Below are positions 5,783 to 7,127 of a stretch of 7,127 bases of DNA, piece after piece (positions within the stretch are counted from its first letter, which is position 1; every line of letters begins with the position of its first letter). Below the pieces are notes generated by a model. It had not been told where the DNA came from. It searched no databases and saw nothing but the letters and a program-made list of their open reading frames with translations. A program made the translations under genes and the position numbers. Origin of the DNA: Fulvivirga aurantia (GTDB lineage Bacteria; Bacteroidota; Bacteroidia; Cytophagales; Cyclobacteriaceae); assembly GCF_009711475.1 (NCBI RefSeq), contig NZ_SMMD01000747.1:1-7127 (forward strand). The letters run 5' to 3'.

Positions 5783-6432
5783 GTATCTGAGATGAGCTGG
5801 TTTGATAATTCGTTTTGGTCTGCTTCATCACTTATAAAGCCATGCTTTATTAAAATGGATGAGCAATCTTCAATAGCCTTAATTATGCCTTCAGTTATTC
5901 TTTTCTCACTTACACCGACTAGTAGCTTGTCAACCACCTGATCCCACTCTTCTTGCTGTACCTTATCATCGATGCCTTTATCAGCCATAATAAGGGCCTG
6001 CCTTTCGGCAAAAGAGATAAATAGCAAAATGCCTGTTCTATGTTTTGTGTTAAATATTTCGTGTTCCAGAAAAATGGTTTCAGCCTTTTGAAAGGTGGCA
6101 AACTCTTTCTCTGCAGGAGAAGTAATAAGCACAGATAAAGATGGAAACAAGAGCGGGAGAAAATAGCCTAAAATAGCGCCTCCAAAAACCAGCGCAAAGT
6201 AAAGCAGTGGGTCATAAATTTGAAATGCAGGTACAAGTCGATCGAGCAGTACTAAAACTACAAATGCTGTAAACGCAAATAGAAGAGCGTATTTGTATTT
6301 TGATGCAGGATAAGTATGACTTCTGGATAGAAGTACTGGTACGATTTCTCCGGTTATATTAGATTCTGCATTGGAAACTGTAGTTTCAATCTTTTTAAGA
6401 TCGTCTTTTGCTAGGCCTTTCAAAGGGTTCAT
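5779..6432 (-). CDS. Short TPM domain protein with two internal membrane helices
   Basis: A 217-residue protein with no signal peptide. Residues 1-45 include a helix (DDLKKIETTVSNAE) and the first TPM strand TGEIVPVLLSRS (27-38). Two hydrophobic helices follow (about 46-64 and 76-97), and the rest of the TPM-like domain occupies about 105-200, including TGILLFISFAERQALIMADKG (split: residues 133-153) and a conserved-looking W163. The helices therefore interrupt the TPM fold, and both halves should lie on the same side of the membrane, probably the cytoplasm. In many bacteria this short TPM type sits with a YgcG-type TPM gene and lemA; here the YgcG-type partner follows with a 4-base ATGA overlap, but no lemA is in the window. 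pdxJ lies eight bases upstream, so the gene is probably co-transcribed with it. The biochemical function is unknown. Confidence 0.85.
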   Translation of the reverse strand: MNPLKGLAKDDLKKIETTVSNAESNITGEIVPVLLSRSHTYPASKYKYALLFAFTAFVVLVLLDRLVPAFQIYDPLLYFALVFGGAILGYFLPLLFPSLSVLITSPAEKEFATFQKAETIFLEHEIFNTKHRTGILLFISFAERQALIMADKGIDDKVQQEEWDQVVDKLLVGVSEKRITEGIIKAIEDCSSILIKHGFISDEADQNELSNQLISDT

Positions 6433-6440
6433 TACATAAA

Positions 6441-7127
6441 TTAAACCTTTAGTTGCTTTAAATACAACTGTATCGTGTTTTCAAGCCCTAAATATATGGC
6501 ATCGCAAACCAAAGCATGTCCGATAGATACCTCGTCCATATATGGTATTTCTTTTTTTAGAAAAGCGAGATTTTCTAAGTCGAGATCATGACCTGCATTG
6601 ATTCCTAGCTTTAGTTTTTTTGCAACAGAAGCTGCTTTTTTATAAGCGTCTACAGCAAGGTGCTTGTCTTTACGATAGTTTACAGCGTAACTTTCAGTGT
6701 ACAGCTCGATCCTATCAGTTCCTACATTAGCGGCTCCTTCTATAATTTTTTCATCAGGCTCAACAAATATTGAAGTTCTAATGCCCTCTGCTTTTAACTC
6801 ACTCAACACCTCATTGAGAAACTCAGCATGCTTTATTGTATCCCAACCTGCGTTTGAGGTCAAAACATCTGGTGGGTCTGGTACTAATGTAGCTTGTGCA
6901 GGCTTCACACGTTTCACGAGCTCCATATATCGGGCATCGGGGTATCCTTCGATATTAAATTCCGTTTTTACAACCTCTGCCAGCGCTAATACATCATCAT
7001 ATCTAATATGTCGCTCATCTGGCCTTGGGTGCACAGTTATGCCCTCAGCGCCAAATCTTTCACAATCAAGTGCTGTCTTCACCACGTCAGGATTATTGCC
7101 GCCTCTGGCGTTTCTCAAGGTGGCAAA
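6441..7127 (-). CDS. pdxJ: Pyridoxine 5'-phosphate synthase (5' end cut by window edge)
   Basis: PdxJ condenses 1-deoxy-D-xylulose 5-phosphate with 3-amino-2-oxopropyl phosphate to form pyridoxine 5'-phosphate, the closing step of the DXP-dependent vitamin B6 pathway in the cytoplasm. The reading frame stays open to the window edge and begins [10 protein letters not shown], matching the usual N-terminal ATLRNARGG motif. About ten residues and the start codon therefore lie outside; the apparent start at 7118 is an internal leucine TTG, not the true start. In the 228 residues visible, [14 protein letters not shown] (29-42) holds the active-site histidine H33, FNIEGYP holds the catalytic glutamate E60, and GINAGHDL holds a second catalytic histidine near 180. 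VSIGHAL near 204 is the phosphate-binding end of the barrel. The substitution-rich stretch [15 protein letters not shown] is typical of Bacteroidota. It is upstream of, and probably co-transcribed with, the two TPM genes. Confidence 0.96.
   Translation of the reverse strand, partial: FATLRNARGGNNPDVVKTALDCERFGAEGITVHPRPDERHIRYDDVLALAEVVKTEFNIEGYPDARYMELVKRVKPAQATLVPDPPDVLTSNAGWDTIKHAEFLNEVLSELKAEGIRTSIFVEPDEKIIEGAANVGTDRIELYTESYAVNYRKDKHLAVDAYKKAASVAKKLKLGINAGHDLDLENLAFLKKEIPYMDEVSIGHALVCDAIYLGLENTIQLYLKQLKV

Noticed and set aside
5919..6101. Second minus-strand frame inside the short TPM gene
   Set aside because: It is an out-of-frame overlap with a well-supported gene and has no independent evidence.

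Overview
This window looks like ordinary chromosomal, mostly housekeeping DNA from a member of the Bacteroidota, probably a Cytophagales-type marine or soil bacterium. The assignment rests on several signs. TatC, SHMT and PdxJ have the sequence style of that phylum. There is a head-GIN (DUF2807) lipoprotein. A good TTG-N20-TAnnTTTG promoter precedes glyA. Convincing Shine-Dalgarno sequences are absent. The phylum is well supported; the order is an inference. I see no mobile element, CRISPR array, phage gene or RNA gene.

Layout, left to right. (1) A 465-residue polytopic membrane protein on the + strand (30-1427) follows what may be the last few codons of an upstream gene. It resembles the DUF6427 group and has a GT-C-glycosyltransferase-like arrangement. 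(2) A compact minus-strand operon, glyA > tatC > rpiB (3981 down to 1424), encodes serine hydroxymethyltransferase, the Tat translocase core protein and ribose-5-phosphate isomerase B. The gene junctions are 3 bases apart and a 4-base ATGA overlap. (3) A 161-bp divergent intergenic region (3982-4142) carries the glyA promoter and probably the promoter of the next gene. (4) A + strand lipoprotein gene (4143-4871) encodes a beta-helix-like DUF2807 domain with a 19-residue SGxG repeat. (5) A second minus-strand operon, pdxJ (5' end cut by the window) > short TPM protein > YgcG-type TPM protein, runs from 7127 to 4874, again with an ATGA overlap between the two TPM genes.

The gene layout is very dense. 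The two convergent gene ends overlap by 4 bp (1424-1427) or are separated by only 2 bp (4872-4873), so any transcription termination must happen inside the opposing gene. Functionally the window mixes one-carbon metabolism (glyA), PLP synthesis (pdxJ, which makes the precursor of the SHMT cofactor), pentose phosphate metabolism (rpiB), protein export (tatC) and envelope proteins of unclear role. No clearly new system stands out. The points most worth checking are the GT-C-like membrane protein, the Cys-containing insertion and Gln substitution in TatC, and the tandem TPM pair that lacks an adjacent lemA.
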